64,000 nucleotides of DNA from Bin34 sp963422415 (lineage in GTDB: Bacteria > Chloroflexota > Anaerolineae > Caldilineales > Caldilineaceae), in the NCBI GenBank assembly GCA_963422415.1, contig OY729430.1, forward strand, positions 1,488,001 through 1,552,000, read 5' to 3'. Positions 47,632 through 55,448 of this stretch are shown piece after piece. The notes below the pieces were generated by a model, which was not told the DNA's origin, did no database searches, and saw nothing but the letters and a program-made list of their open reading frames with translations. A program made the translations under genes and the position numbers. Position 1 is the stretch's first letter. The number at the start of each line of letters is the position of its first letter.

Positions 47632-48135
47632 TCAAGGGGCGGGGTCTGGGATCCAGTGTGGGCGGGATGCCTGAAAATCAATGTGGGAGACCCATTTGAT
47701 CTGCTTTAAGGCATCCCTTTTTTCCGTAGGTACGACAAGGCGTACCAACCCTTGCTCTCGGGTCAACGCCATTCCGTCCCGCGTCAGCGCCAGCATGGCC
47801 GTGGAGCCGGTCCGTGCCTCCGTTGTCTCCGGGGCCGTCAGCAGAGTGAAAAACCCGTCGCCGCCGGCGACTCGCACGCCCGCGAAATCCGTGATTCCGC
47901 AATGGAATGCCAGCGTGGCCAGCGTGGGACCCTCAAAGCAGAAAGGGCCGGAAGAGCCGTGACCCGTGGAGACGATGAAGCAATCGGTCTGCGCTATGGC
48001 GGGCAGGCGCCTCAGATCCGCCACGGCAAAGACTAGGGGCTTCAGATCCGGACCCGTGACCCGCAAGTCGGCATTTCCGCTGGGAGGAAACGGATGGGGT
48101 TCGTGGCTGCGAGGTGGCGTGTTGGAATGGGCCAT
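47632..48135 (-). CDS. Molybdopterin-dependent oxidoreductase-like (sulfite oxidase fold) small protein
   Basis: A 167-residue protein resembling the Oxidored_molyb domain: VTGPDLKPLVFAVADLRRLP at its start, a central THAT-site-like CFIVSTGHGSSGPFCFEGPT, and GLVRLVVPTEKRDALKQIKW near the end. In true sulfite oxidases the Mo ligand Cys sits in the early strand; here Cys in TDCFIVSTG could serve but the context is short. No signal peptide or Tat motif is seen. It lies 14 bases before hyuA. It could be a cofactor-free relative of the fold. The ATG at 48135 is favoured over a longer frame to 48402. Confidence 0.65.
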   Translation of the reverse strand: MAHSNTPPRSHEPHPFPPSGNADLRVTGPDLKPLVFAVADLRRLPAIAQTDCFIVSTGHGSSGPFCFEGPTLATLAFHCGITDFAGVRVAGGDGFFTLLTAPETTEARTGSTAMLALTRDGMALTREQGLVRLVVPTEKRDALKQIKWVSHIDFQASRPHWIPDPAP

Positions 48136-48406
48136 GATACGGGCGGCTGGGGAGCGGCCAAGACTGTATTCCGGATCCGGGCGCACGCGGTGACGCTCAG
48201 ATGAGACAGTATGGCACAGGCGTGGTTTGGTCGCTGCCGTCCTTGTGGTTAGAATAGTGGCCAGCCAGTGAATTTTATACCCCTCGGATTGGACGGTTTT
48301 GGCCCTAGGCCCGTGGGTCCGGATGGAGAAGGCTCGCCCTGAACCCACGACCGAATGGTTCTGCTGGTTTGTAGGGGGAAAAGGCTTTGTAGTAAGGAGC
48401 AATGCT

Positions 48407-49513
48407 GTGGCAAGTGTAACCTACCGGAACGTATTCAAGACTTGGGGCGAAGTCACGGCCGTCAACGATTTGTCGTTGGAGGCCGCCGACAAGGAGTTCT
48501 TGGTGTTGGTCGGACCCTCTGGTTGTGGCAAGACTACCTCGCTGCGGTTGCTGGCGGGATTGGAAGAGATTTCATCGGGCAATATCATGATCAGCGACCG
48601 TGTGGTCAACGATGTGCAACCCAAGGATCGTGACATCGCCATGGTGTTCCAGAGCTATGCCCTGTATCCGCACATGAGCGTCTACGACAACATGGCCTTT
48701 GGTCTCAAACTGCGAAAAACGCCGAAGGCCGAAATCCAGCAACGGGTGCAAGACGCCGCCTCCGATCTGGGCATTGAGGAGCTGTTGGATCGCAAGCCGA
48801 AGCAGCTGTCCGGTGGTCAGCGGCAGCGTGTGGCCGTGGGACGCGCCATTGTACGCAATCCCGCCGTGTTTCTCTTTGACGAACCCCTGTCCAACCTGGA
48901 TGCCAAGCTCCGCGTCGAGACGCGCGCCAACCTGACCCGCTTGCATGCTGACTTGGCCACGACGTTCATCTATGTAACGCATGATCAGGTCGAGGCCATG
49001 ACCATGGCCTCGCGCATTGCCGTGATGCGTCTGGGTGTGCTGCAGCAACTGGAGACGCCGCAGAACCTCTACAACCATCCGCAAAACGTTTTTGTGGCCG
49101 GCTTCATCGGCAGTCCCTCCATGAATTTCTTTGATGCCACCCTCGTCGAGAATGACGGCAAGATGGAAGTGAACGCATCAGGCTTCCGCCTGGAGGTGCC
49201 CGAACCCAAGGCCACTGAATGGCGACCGCAAATCGGCAAGGAGCTGATCTTGGGCATCCGCCCCGAGGACATGCACTCCAAGGACTATGTGCCGCCGGGA
49301 ATCCTCGAGTCGGACATGATGGCCACCGTGGACGTGGTGGAACTCATGGGACACGAGATCTTCCTCTACTTGAAGACTGCGGATGACAAGCAGTTCATTG
49401 CCCGCGTCGACCCCCGGGTGCGTCATGCCCGGGGTGACCAGGCGGAGCTGGCGGTCAACATGGCCAACGCCCACATCTTTGACCCGCAGACCGAGGAAAC
49501 CTTGGCTTCCTGA
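48407..49513 (+). CDS. UgpC/MsmK-type ABC transporter ATP-binding protein
   Basis: A 368-residue sugar-type ATPase. Walker A GPSGCGKTT is at 36-44, the Q-loop in VFQSYALYPHMSV, signature LSGGQRQRVAVGRAIVRNP, Walker B FLFDEPLSNLDAKLR and the H-loop THDQ. The C-terminal ~130 residues are the TOBE/MalK regulatory domain. GTG 48407 is chosen because AAGGAGC precedes it by 7 bases. No permease or binding-protein gene lies nearby, so it may energise several sugar importers, as MsiK/MsmK proteins do. A strong terminator follows 21 bases after the stop. Confidence 0.9.
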   Translation: MASVTYRNVFKTWGEVTAVNDLSLEAADKEFLVLVGPSGCGKTTSLRLLAGLEEISSGNIMISDRVVNDVQPKDRDIAMVFQSYALYPHMSVYDNMAFGLKLRKTPKAEIQQRVQDAASDLGIEELLDRKPKQLSGGQRQRVAVGRAIVRNPAVFLFDEPLSNLDAKLRVETRANLTRLHADLATTFIYVTHDQVEAMTMASRIAVMRLGVLQQLETPQNLYNHPQNVFVAGFIGSPSMNFFDATLVENDGKMEVNASGFRLEVPEPKATEWRPQIGKELILGIRPEDMHSKDYVPPGILESDMMATVDVVELMGHEIFLYLKTADDKQFIARVDPRVRHARGDQAELAVNMANAHIFDPQTEETLAS

Positions 49514-49534
49514 GCCATCGTCCCTGAACTGACA

Positions 49535-49564
49535 GGCCGGACCTACCTAGGGTCCGGCCTTTTT
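49535..49564 (+). terminator. Strong Rho-independent terminator after the ABC ATPase gene
   Basis: GGCCGGACC and GGTCCGGCC pair perfectly around a 7-base loop, followed by TTTTT and further T-rich sequence. It isolates the ABC gene from the next gene, whose start lies 34 bases further on. Confidence 0.93.
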
Positions 49565-49597
49565 ATTTCTTTTCCCAGTCCCTCCCCTCTCCAGCCC

Positions 49598-50815
49598 ATG
49601 TCTGATCACGCACTCTATCGTTCCTTGGCCACCGACGGCGGCAAGATCGTGTTGTTGGTCATGGATGGACTGGGAGGCATTCCGATTCAGGACGGTCGGA
49701 CGGAATTGGAGTTGGCTCGAACACCCCACTTGGACGAACTGGCTCGGACCGGCGTCACGGGCCTGAGCACGCCGGTGCGACCTGGCATAGAGCCGGGCAG
49801 CGGCCCGGCCCATCTGGCGCTCTTTGGCTTTGATCCGGTGGAGCATCAGATTGGACGCGGTGTCTTGGAGGCCTTGGGCGTTGACTTCCCTTTGGGCCCT
49901 CGAGATCTGGCGGCCCGCGGCAACTTTGCCACCACGGACGTGGCCGGTGTCATCACCGACCGCCGAGCGGGTCGCATTTCTACGGCCGAGTGTGAACGCC
50001 TCACGGACAGACTGCAGACTGCCACCGTGGCGTCCTTGTCGGGATGCAAGGTGTTTGTGCTTCCTGTTCGAGACTACCGGTTTGTGTTGGTCATGCGCGG
50101 GGAGGGACTCGGGGGCGACCTGACAGAGACGGATCCGGGCAAAGAGGGACTGGCTCCCCTACCCGTGACGGATCGGTCGTCCACGGCGGCAGGTCAGCGG
50201 ACTGCCGACTTAGTCAACCGGTGGCTGGGAGTGGCTCGGGCCGCCCTCCACACCGAGACCCAGGCCAACAACCTGAATCTGCGCGGTCTTTCCTTTGACC
50301 CGGGACTGCCGTCCCTGCAAGACCTGTACGGACTGCGATCGGGTGGGATAGCGGTGTATCCCATGTATCGAGGCGTGGCGCGCCTGGTGGGCATGGAGCC
50401 GGTGCTGTTTGCCGGCGAGACCCCCGCGGATCAGTTTCGGGCCTTGGCCGCGGTCTGGGATGACTTCGACTTCACTTTTGTGCACATCAAGAAGACGGAC
50501 AGCTATGGCGAGGACGGAAACTTGGCGGGCAAGATTGCGGTCATTGAAGAAGTGGACGCGGCTCTGCCCGCGCTGCGCCAATTGGATCCCGATGTCCTGA
50601 TCGTGACCGGAGATCACAGCACTCCGGTCGCCTTGCGGAGTCACAGCTGGCATCCCGTGCCTACCATTTTGTGGGCCAAGACGGTCAGGCCGGATTCCTC
50701 GACGCGCTTTGGCGAAAGCGCGTGTGCCGCGGGCAGCCTAGGCCATGTTGCGGCCACTTCGCTGTTGCCTCTGGCGTTGGCGCATGCCGGTCGCCTCAAG
50801 CGCTTCGGGGCTTGA
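49598..50815 (+). CDS. apgM: Archaeal-type 2,3-bisphosphoglycerate-independent phosphoglycerate mutase
   Basis: A 405-residue ApgM-type enzyme of the alkaline phosphatase superfamily. It begins KIVLLVMDGLGGIPIQDGRT with the metal-binding Asp, then GIEPGSGPAHLALFGFDP, and ends with VTGDHSTPVALRSHSWHPVP holding the second metal site. It interconverts 2- and 3-phosphoglycerate and is unrelated in length to the 510-residue GpmI. It is the first gene after a strong terminator and has no Shine-Dalgarno, so a short leader is likely. The sirtuin gene follows 12 bases later. Confidence 0.92.
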   Translation: MSDHALYRSLATDGGKIVLLVMDGLGGIPIQDGRTELELARTPHLDELARTGVTGLSTPVRPGIEPGSGPAHLALFGFDPVEHQIGRGVLEALGVDFPLGPRDLAARGNFATTDVAGVITDRRAGRISTAECERLTDRLQTATVASLSGCKVFVLPVRDYRFVLVMRGEGLGGDLTETDPGKEGLAPLPVTDRSSTAAGQRTADLVNRWLGVARAALHTETQANNLNLRGLSFDPGLPSLQDLYGLRSGGIAVYPMYRGVARLVGMEPVLFAGETPADQFRALAAVWDDFDFTFVHIKKTDSYGEDGNLAGKIAVIEEVDAALPALRQLDPDVLIVTGDHSTPVALRSHSWHPVPTILWAKTVRPDSSTRFGESACAAGSLGHVAATSLLPLALAHAGRLKRFGA

Positions 50816-50827
50816 TCGCTGTCCCGC

Positions 50828-51580
50828 ATGCCGGCTGGGCCAACGCGTTCCGAGCTGGAGCGTGCACAGGATCTGATAGCCACGGCCAAGCGTCTGGTCT
50901 GTCTGACAGGAGCCGGCATCAGTGCCGAATCCGGCATTGCCACGTTCCGCGATGCCCAGTCTGGTCTTTGGACCCGCTTCTCCCCCGAACGTCTGGCGTC
51001 CGCAGCTGGTTTTCGCCGCGACCCGGCAGCTGTCTGGCAGTGGTACCGGTCCCGCTACGAAGCCGTGTGCCGGGCGCAACCTAACCGCGGACATCAATCG
51101 TTGACGTGCCTGCAGCAGGCGATTCCTGCCTGTCAGGTCATTACTCAGAATGTGGATGATCTGCATGAAAGGGCGGGTACGACCGCGGTGTGGCACTTGC
51201 ACGGAGACATTGCCCGCTGTCACTGTCTAACCTGTCGTCGGCCTTGGACCGGCGTTGGCAATGTATGGGACCACGATCGACCTCCCGCATGTGCCTGTGG
51301 CGGACTGTATCGGCCTTCCGTGGTCTGGTTCGGAGAGACCTTGAACATGGAGCTGTGGCGGCAGAGCGTGCAGGCCGCTCGCCAGTGCGACGTCATGCTG
51401 GTAGTGGGAACGAGTGGCTTGGTGACGCCGGCTGCAGATCTGCCCTGTCAGGCTCAGGCTGGGGGCGCGGCAGTGGTGAACGTGAATCCGGAGGCGACGG
51501 AGATCGCACGGCCGGTAGACTTGTGGCTTGCTGGTTCAGCCAGTGAAATCCTGCCACAACTGCTCCCACCCTACGGATGA
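50828..51580 (+). CDS. cobB: NAD-dependent protein deacylase, sirtuin
   Basis: A 250-residue sirtuin. LVCLTGAGISAESGIATFRD is the NAD loop, TQNVDDLHERAG and HLHGDIARCHC hold the catalytic His, and the zinc ribbon uses CHCLTC and, later, CACGG. RPSVVWFGE is the usual follow-on motif. It removes acyl groups from lysines, for instance on acyl-CoA synthetases. It is 12 bases after apgM and probably shares its transcript. tRNA-Sec starts 23 bases after its stop. Confidence 0.92.
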   Translation: MPAGPTRSELERAQDLIATAKRLVCLTGAGISAESGIATFRDAQSGLWTRFSPERLASAAGFRRDPAAVWQWYRSRYEAVCRAQPNRGHQSLTCLQQAIPACQVITQNVDDLHERAGTTAVWHLHGDIARCHCLTCRRPWTGVGNVWDHDRPPACACGGLYRPSVVWFGETLNMELWRQSVQAARQCDVMLVVGTSGLVTPAADLPCQAQAGGAAVVNVNPEATEIARPVDLWLAGSASEILPQLLPPYG

Positions 51581-51590
51581 TTCGGGCAGG

Positions 51591-51596
51591 TATAAT
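51591..51596 (+). promoter_or_regulatory. Consensus -10 box before tRNA-Sec
   Basis: TATAAT ends 7 bases before the first base of tRNA-Sec, so a transcript could start close to the mature 5' end. No -35 match is seen. Confidence 0.5.
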
Positions 51597-51603
51597 GCTA
51601 GAT

Positions 51604-51699
51604 GGGTGGGCATGTGTCCCGGTGGGCGCCCTGGTCTTCAAAATCAGTGGCAGGCAGTGCAAAACTGGCTGCGGTGGGTTCGACTCCCATGCCTTCCCG
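51604..51699 (+). tRNA. selC: Selenocysteine tRNA (tRNA-Sec, anticodon TCA)
   Basis: A 96-nt gene fitting the bacterial tRNA-Sec plan. Acceptor GGGTGGGC/GCCTTCCC is 8 bp with one T-T mismatch and one G-T pair. The D arm is the long 6-bp GTGTCC/GGGCGC with 4-base loop CGGT. The anticodon stem CTGGT/ATCAG holds loop CTTCAAA with TCA. A long variable arm (GCAGGCAGT / ACTGGCTGC, one mismatch) follows, and the T arm is 5 bp with TTCGACT. Discriminator is G; CCA is not encoded. The 8+5 arrangement and D arm are diagnostic. It implies that selA, selB and selD occur elsewhere in the genome. Confidence 0.93.
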
Positions 51700-51866
51700 C
51701 CTCCTTGCAAATACTGGCGAGGATATGTTGGACGGGGTCGCACCGGGCTGTGAACCCCTAATAATCAAGACCGAAAATCGTGGCGCGAGGCCGAGTCCCG
51801 CGTCCCTGTTGGATTGGGCCGCGCGGCCTCTAAATCGTAACCTCCCCCACTATCTGGTGAGACACC

Positions 51867-53369
51867 ATGCAAGACACTCTCAATGCCTTGAAGGTCCGGT
51901 TGGGCACAATCTCGGATCTGGAACAGGCATCCTCGCTGCTACATTACGATCAGGAAGCTTTCATGCCGATGGGGGCTTCACAGGCCCGGGCCACCCAGAT
52001 GGCCACCTTAAGCAGTGTCAGTCACGATCTGTTCGTTGCCGACGAAGTCGGACAGTGGCTGGAGGAACTGCGGCCGCTGGAACAGGAACTGGGTCACGAC
52101 GACAACGACGCCTCCATCATTCGCGTGGTGCGCCAAGACTACGAACGCACTCGGAAGCTGCCTACCGAGTATGTGGCCCGTGCCGCCGAAACCTATATTC
52201 TGGCCAATGAACAATGGCGCAAGGCGCGCGCGGATTCCGATTTCCCGCTGTTCTTGCCCTGGGTGCGGAAATGCGTGGACCTGGCGCATGAATACGCCGA
52301 GTATCAAGGCTATGAGGACCATGTCTACGACGCTTTGCTGGATCAGTTTGAGCCGGGCATGAAGACCCGGGAGGTGGAGAGCATCTTCACTCCGCTGCGG
52401 GACGAGATCACGCCCTTGGTGCAGGCCGTGGCTGCATCCGGGATCAAGATAGACACCGCCTGCTTGCACGGCCAGTTCGACCCACTGGCCCAGCGTTCCC
52501 TGGGCAACGTGTTGGTGTCCGCCTACGGCTTCGACGTGAACCGAGGTCGAGTGGATGAGGTCACGCATCCCTTTTGCACCAGTATGAGCCGTGACGACGT
52601 TCGTATGGGCACTCGTGTCTCCGCCCAGAGGATCAACGAGAATCTCTTCAGCATGCTGCACGAATGCGGGCACGCGCTGTACGACCAGAATATAGATTCC
52701 TGTTTCGATCGCACGTCGCTGTCTTCCGGTTGTTCCTTGGGACTGCATGAAAGCCAGTCTCGCATGTGGGAGAACCTGGTGGGTCGGAGCCGTCCCTTCT
52801 GGCATTGGGCATATCCCATGCTCCAAGCCTATTTCCCCTCCTTTCACGCGGTGGGCCTGGATGACTTCTACAAGGCCATCAACACCGTGAATCCCAGTTT
52901 CATTCGGGTGGAGGCGGATGAAGTCACCTACAACCTGCACATCATGCTGCGCTTTGAATTGGAGAAGGCCATGATGGAAGGCCAGGTGGACCTGGCGCAT
53001 CTGCCGCAGGAATGGAACGATCGCATGCAGACCTATCTGGGGGTCACGCCGCCCAATGACCGGTTGGGCGTCTTGCAGGACGTGCACTGGAGCTTCGGCA
53101 GTCTAGGGTATTTTCCTACATACAGCTTGGGCAACATCATTTCGGTGCAGCTCTGGGAGACCTGTCGGCAAGACCTTGTCGATCTGGACGCTCAGCTGGC
53201 CCGCGGCGAGTTCGCGCCTCTGCTGGCATGGATGAAGGAGCGTGTTCATCGGCATGGCCGGAAACATGAGCCCATGGAACTGTTGCGCAAGATCACGGGC
53301 GCCGGCATCGATGCAGGTCCCTATGTGGAGTATCTCAAGGCCAAGATTCACGATGTGTATGGAATTTGA
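51867..53369 (+). CDS. M32 family metallocarboxypeptidase
   Basis: A 500-residue thermostable carboxypeptidase-1-like enzyme. The zinc motif HECGH is at 265-269 (SMLHECGHALYDQN), followed by GLHESQSRMWENLVGRS, the conserved M32 block with the Glu ligand, and later family stretches IRVEADEVTYNLHIMLRFELE and GYFPTYSLGN. It removes C-terminal residues from peptides in the cytoplasm; no signal peptide is present. The ATG follows GGTGAG. It is 167 bases after tRNA-Sec; nothing recognisable lies between. The MFS gene follows directly. Confidence 0.94.
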   Translation: MQDTLNALKVRLGTISDLEQASSLLHYDQEAFMPMGASQARATQMATLSSVSHDLFVADEVGQWLEELRPLEQELGHDDNDASIIRVVRQDYERTRKLPTEYVARAAETYILANEQWRKARADSDFPLFLPWVRKCVDLAHEYAEYQGYEDHVYDALLDQFEPGMKTREVESIFTPLRDEITPLVQAVAASGIKIDTACLHGQFDPLAQRSLGNVLVSAYGFDVNRGRVDEVTHPFCTSMSRDDVRMGTRVSAQRINENLFSMLHECGHALYDQNIDSCFDRTSLSSGCSLGLHESQSRMWENLVGRSRPFWHWAYPMLQAYFPSFHAVGLDDFYKAINTVNPSFIRVEADEVTYNLHIMLRFELEKAMMEGQVDLAHLPQEWNDRMQTYLGVTPPNDRLGVLQDVHWSFGSLGYFPTYSLGNIISVQLWETCRQDLVDLDAQLARGEFAPLLAWMKERVHRHGRKHEPMELLRKITGAGIDAGPYVEYLKAKIHDVYGI

Positions 53370-53413
53370 GCGCAACCCCTGACGGTCCCTGCTCGCAGGC
53401 GCGCCACCTACAC

Positions 53414-54649
53414 ATGAGAACTCTGGTCCGAATCCGGGCGCGCCTGCGGACGATGGTACGAGGCATAAACCACGGACATCTCTGGTCCGTGTCCCTTGGT
53501 CATCTGTCCATTGACATCCTGAATTCCTCGGTGGCGATTCTGTTGACCGCACTGGTCGGCAGATACGAGCTGAACAATGCGGAACTGGCTTGGGGCATCA
53601 CCCTATACTTCGTTATCTCGGCGTTGCCCATGCCCCTGTTCGGCCTGCTCGCCGACCGTTGGCAGGGACGTTGGCTGAGCCAGGGAGGACTGTTGTGGAC
53701 GATCCTGGCTTTTGCCCTCGCGCCCCTCGCGCCGAACTATCTCGTCTTGCTGGCCGTGCTTTCCATCGGAGGGCTGGGCAGCGCCGCCTTTCATGCCAGC
53801 AGTACGCGTACCGCCTCCCTGGCCGGGGGCCTGAAGCAGACGGGCGCCTCTACGTCCGCCTTCTTCTTCTTGGGCCAGGTCGGCTTGTCGTCCGGCCCCG
53901 TGCTAGCCGGCCTGATGATTGGCCTAGTCGGCCCTATCGGCATTACGTACATGGCGCTGGGGGTTCTGCCCATGGTTCTGGTCATGCAATACTGGTTGCG
54001 CGGCTCGCTGATCCGGGTGCCTGTCATGGCGGGTGGCGGAACGCGATCCTCGAAGGTCGGCGTGGTCATGACAATCGGGCCCGTCTTGCTGGCGCTGTAT
54101 ATCATCATGCGCTCGGCTACCATGCAGAATTACATGAGTCTGCTGCCCAAGTACTTTGCCGATCAAGGCTTGCTGTCGGCGGTCTATGGAGCCCGCACGG
54201 GCATGCTGGTGCTGGGCGGCTCCGTGGGCACTCTGACCGGCGGCATCCTAGGCGACTACATCAGCCGCAAGAAAATCCTGGTCTGGTCGCTGTGGCTTAG
54301 TGTGCCCTTCTTGGTCCTGATCTTGAATCAGGAAGGCCTGATCTTCTATGCCGCGGCGTTCTGCGCGGGCTTCATCACCAATACCGCGCACAGCATCATT
54401 ATCGTGCAGGCGCAATCCATGCTGCCCCAGCGGGAAGGGCTGGCCAGCGGGCTGGCGTTGGGCATTATGTTCGCCAGCGGGGCTTTCACGACCGGTCTGG
54501 CCGGCACGGCTGCAGACCTGTGGGAACTGCCCAGGGTCATGTACTTTCTTGCGTTCTTGCCGCTTTTGAGTGGAGCTCTGCTACTATGGCCCTCGCAGCT
54601 CTCCTTGAGACTGACGCCTCCCTTCGTGGGCTGGAAGCCCGCGGCCTGA
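53414..54649 (+). CDS. MFS transporter, fosmidomycin-resistance-like
   Basis: A protein of about 411 residues with 12 predicted hydrophobic helices. The N-terminal HLWSVSLGHLSIDILNSSVA, then FGLLADRWQGRW, is a major facilitator loop 2-3 type motif, and GILGDYISRKKI the equivalent in the second half. The order is closest to the Fsr/fosmidomycin-resistance branch; the substrate is unknown. Start choices are TTG 53366 (overlapping the M32 stop), ATG 53414 and ATG 53453; none has a good ribosome binding site. It lies between the M32 gene and sufR but is probably not part of the suf operon, which has its own operator. Confidence 0.83.
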   Translation: MRTLVRIRARLRTMVRGINHGHLWSVSLGHLSIDILNSSVAILLTALVGRYELNNAELAWGITLYFVISALPMPLFGLLADRWQGRWLSQGGLLWTILAFALAPLAPNYLVLLAVLSIGGLGSAAFHASSTRTASLAGGLKQTGASTSAFFFLGQVGLSSGPVLAGLMIGLVGPIGITYMALGVLPMVLVMQYWLRGSLIRVPVMAGGGTRSSKVGVVMTIGPVLLALYIIMRSATMQNYMSLLPKYFADQGLLSAVYGARTGMLVLGGSVGTLTGGILGDYISRKKILVWSLWLSVPFLVLILNQEGLIFYAAAFCAGFITNTAHSIIIVQAQSMLPQREGLASGLALGIMFASGAFTTGLAGTAADLWELPRVMYFLAFLPLLSGALLLWPSQLSLRLTPPFVGWKPAA

Positions 54650-54675
54650 GCCAGGAAACCATTCCCTGCCGATCT

Positions 54676-54707
54676 TTTTGGCAATATTGTCAACAATATT
54701 GCCAAAA
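54676..54707. promoter_or_regulatory. Palindromic operator candidate upstream of sufR, site 1
   Basis: TTTTGGCAATATTGT and ACAATATTGCCAAAA form a perfect 15-bp dyad with a 2-base centre, 73-104 bases before the sufR start. Given SufR's role as repressor of its own operon, it is an obvious candidate binding site. It could also be an mRNA hairpin after the MFS gene, but lacks a T-run. Confidence 0.6.
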
Positions 54708-54709
54708 TC

Positions 54710-54735
54710 CCTGTCACCTGTGCTATGGTGACAGG
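54710..54735. promoter_or_regulatory. Second dyad overlapping a sufR promoter candidate
   Basis: CCTGTCACC and GGTGACAGG flank 8 bases. It overlaps an extended -10 type sequence, TGCTATGGT (54722-54730), with TTGCCA at 54699-54704 as possible -35 (19-base spacing). Binding here would block the promoter. Confidence 0.5.
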
Positions 54736-54779
54736 ATGATGCATTGCAGAGTGTGGCAAACCGGTTAAGGAACTCCAGT

Positions 54780-55448
54780 ATGGCTACAACAAAGGGCAAA
54801 TCCATGCAGGCTCCCGCTTGGCGGATCGTGCAGTTTTTGCAAAAGGAGGGCACGGCTACCCACAAGGATCTGGAGTCTCATTTGGGGCTGACCCGGACCG
54901 CGGTGCGCGAGCACGTCGCTACTCTGGAGAGCAGCGGCTATCTTACACGGGAGACTGTGGTCCAAGGCCGAGGCCGGCCGCACCACGAATATTCCAATAC
55001 GGACAAGGCCCGTTCTCTCTTTGCCTGTCACTGCGGCGATCTGTCGGTCACCATGCTGTCGGAAATGATGGAGCTGGTGCCTGTAGCAACCGTCAATGTC
55101 CTGATGGCTCGTTTGGCCCGCCGGGTGGCGCAGGAATATGCCGCGAACATGCGGAGCGAGAGCCTTGAGGACCGAGTGCATGAACTGGCGGAGTTGATGT
55201 CGGCCAAAGGCATTCTGTGTCAAGTGCATGAAGAGTCGGACGGCTCGCGGATCCAGCTGGAACTCTTCAACTGTCCCTACCATGATCTTGCCATGGAGCA
55301 TCAGGAGATCTGCACCATGGATCGGGACATGATTGGCTATGCAATCGGTACGCCCGTGGAACTCGTGGACTGTATCATGGAGGACAGTCACAGCTGTCAC
55401 TTCGGGTTTGAGTTGGAGACGCAACCTGTACAGGAGTTGGTGGGATGA
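54780..55448 (+). CDS. sufR: Iron-sulfur-cluster transcriptional regulator SufR
   Basis: A 222-residue protein. The N-terminal winged helix is HKDLESHLGLTRTAVREHVA with the wing RGRPHHEYS. Cys165, Cys178 and Cys206 occupy the positions of the cluster ligands described for Synechocystis SufR (NCPYHD...EICTMD...SCHF). It likely represses the suf operon when it carries a cluster. The ATG at 54780 has AAGGAA 8 bases upstream; a longer frame from 54744 is less likely. It overlaps sufC by 4 bases (ATGA). Two palindromes upstream are its probable operators. Confidence 0.9.
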   Translation: MATTKGKSMQAPAWRIVQFLQKEGTATHKDLESHLGLTRTAVREHVATLESSGYLTRETVVQGRGRPHHEYSNTDKARSLFACHCGDLSVTMLSEMMELVPVATVNVLMARLARRVAQEYAANMRSESLEDRVHELAELMSAKGILCQVHEESDGSRIQLELFNCPYHDLAMEHQEICTMDRDMIGYAIGTPVELVDCIMEDSHSCHFGFELETQPVQELVG

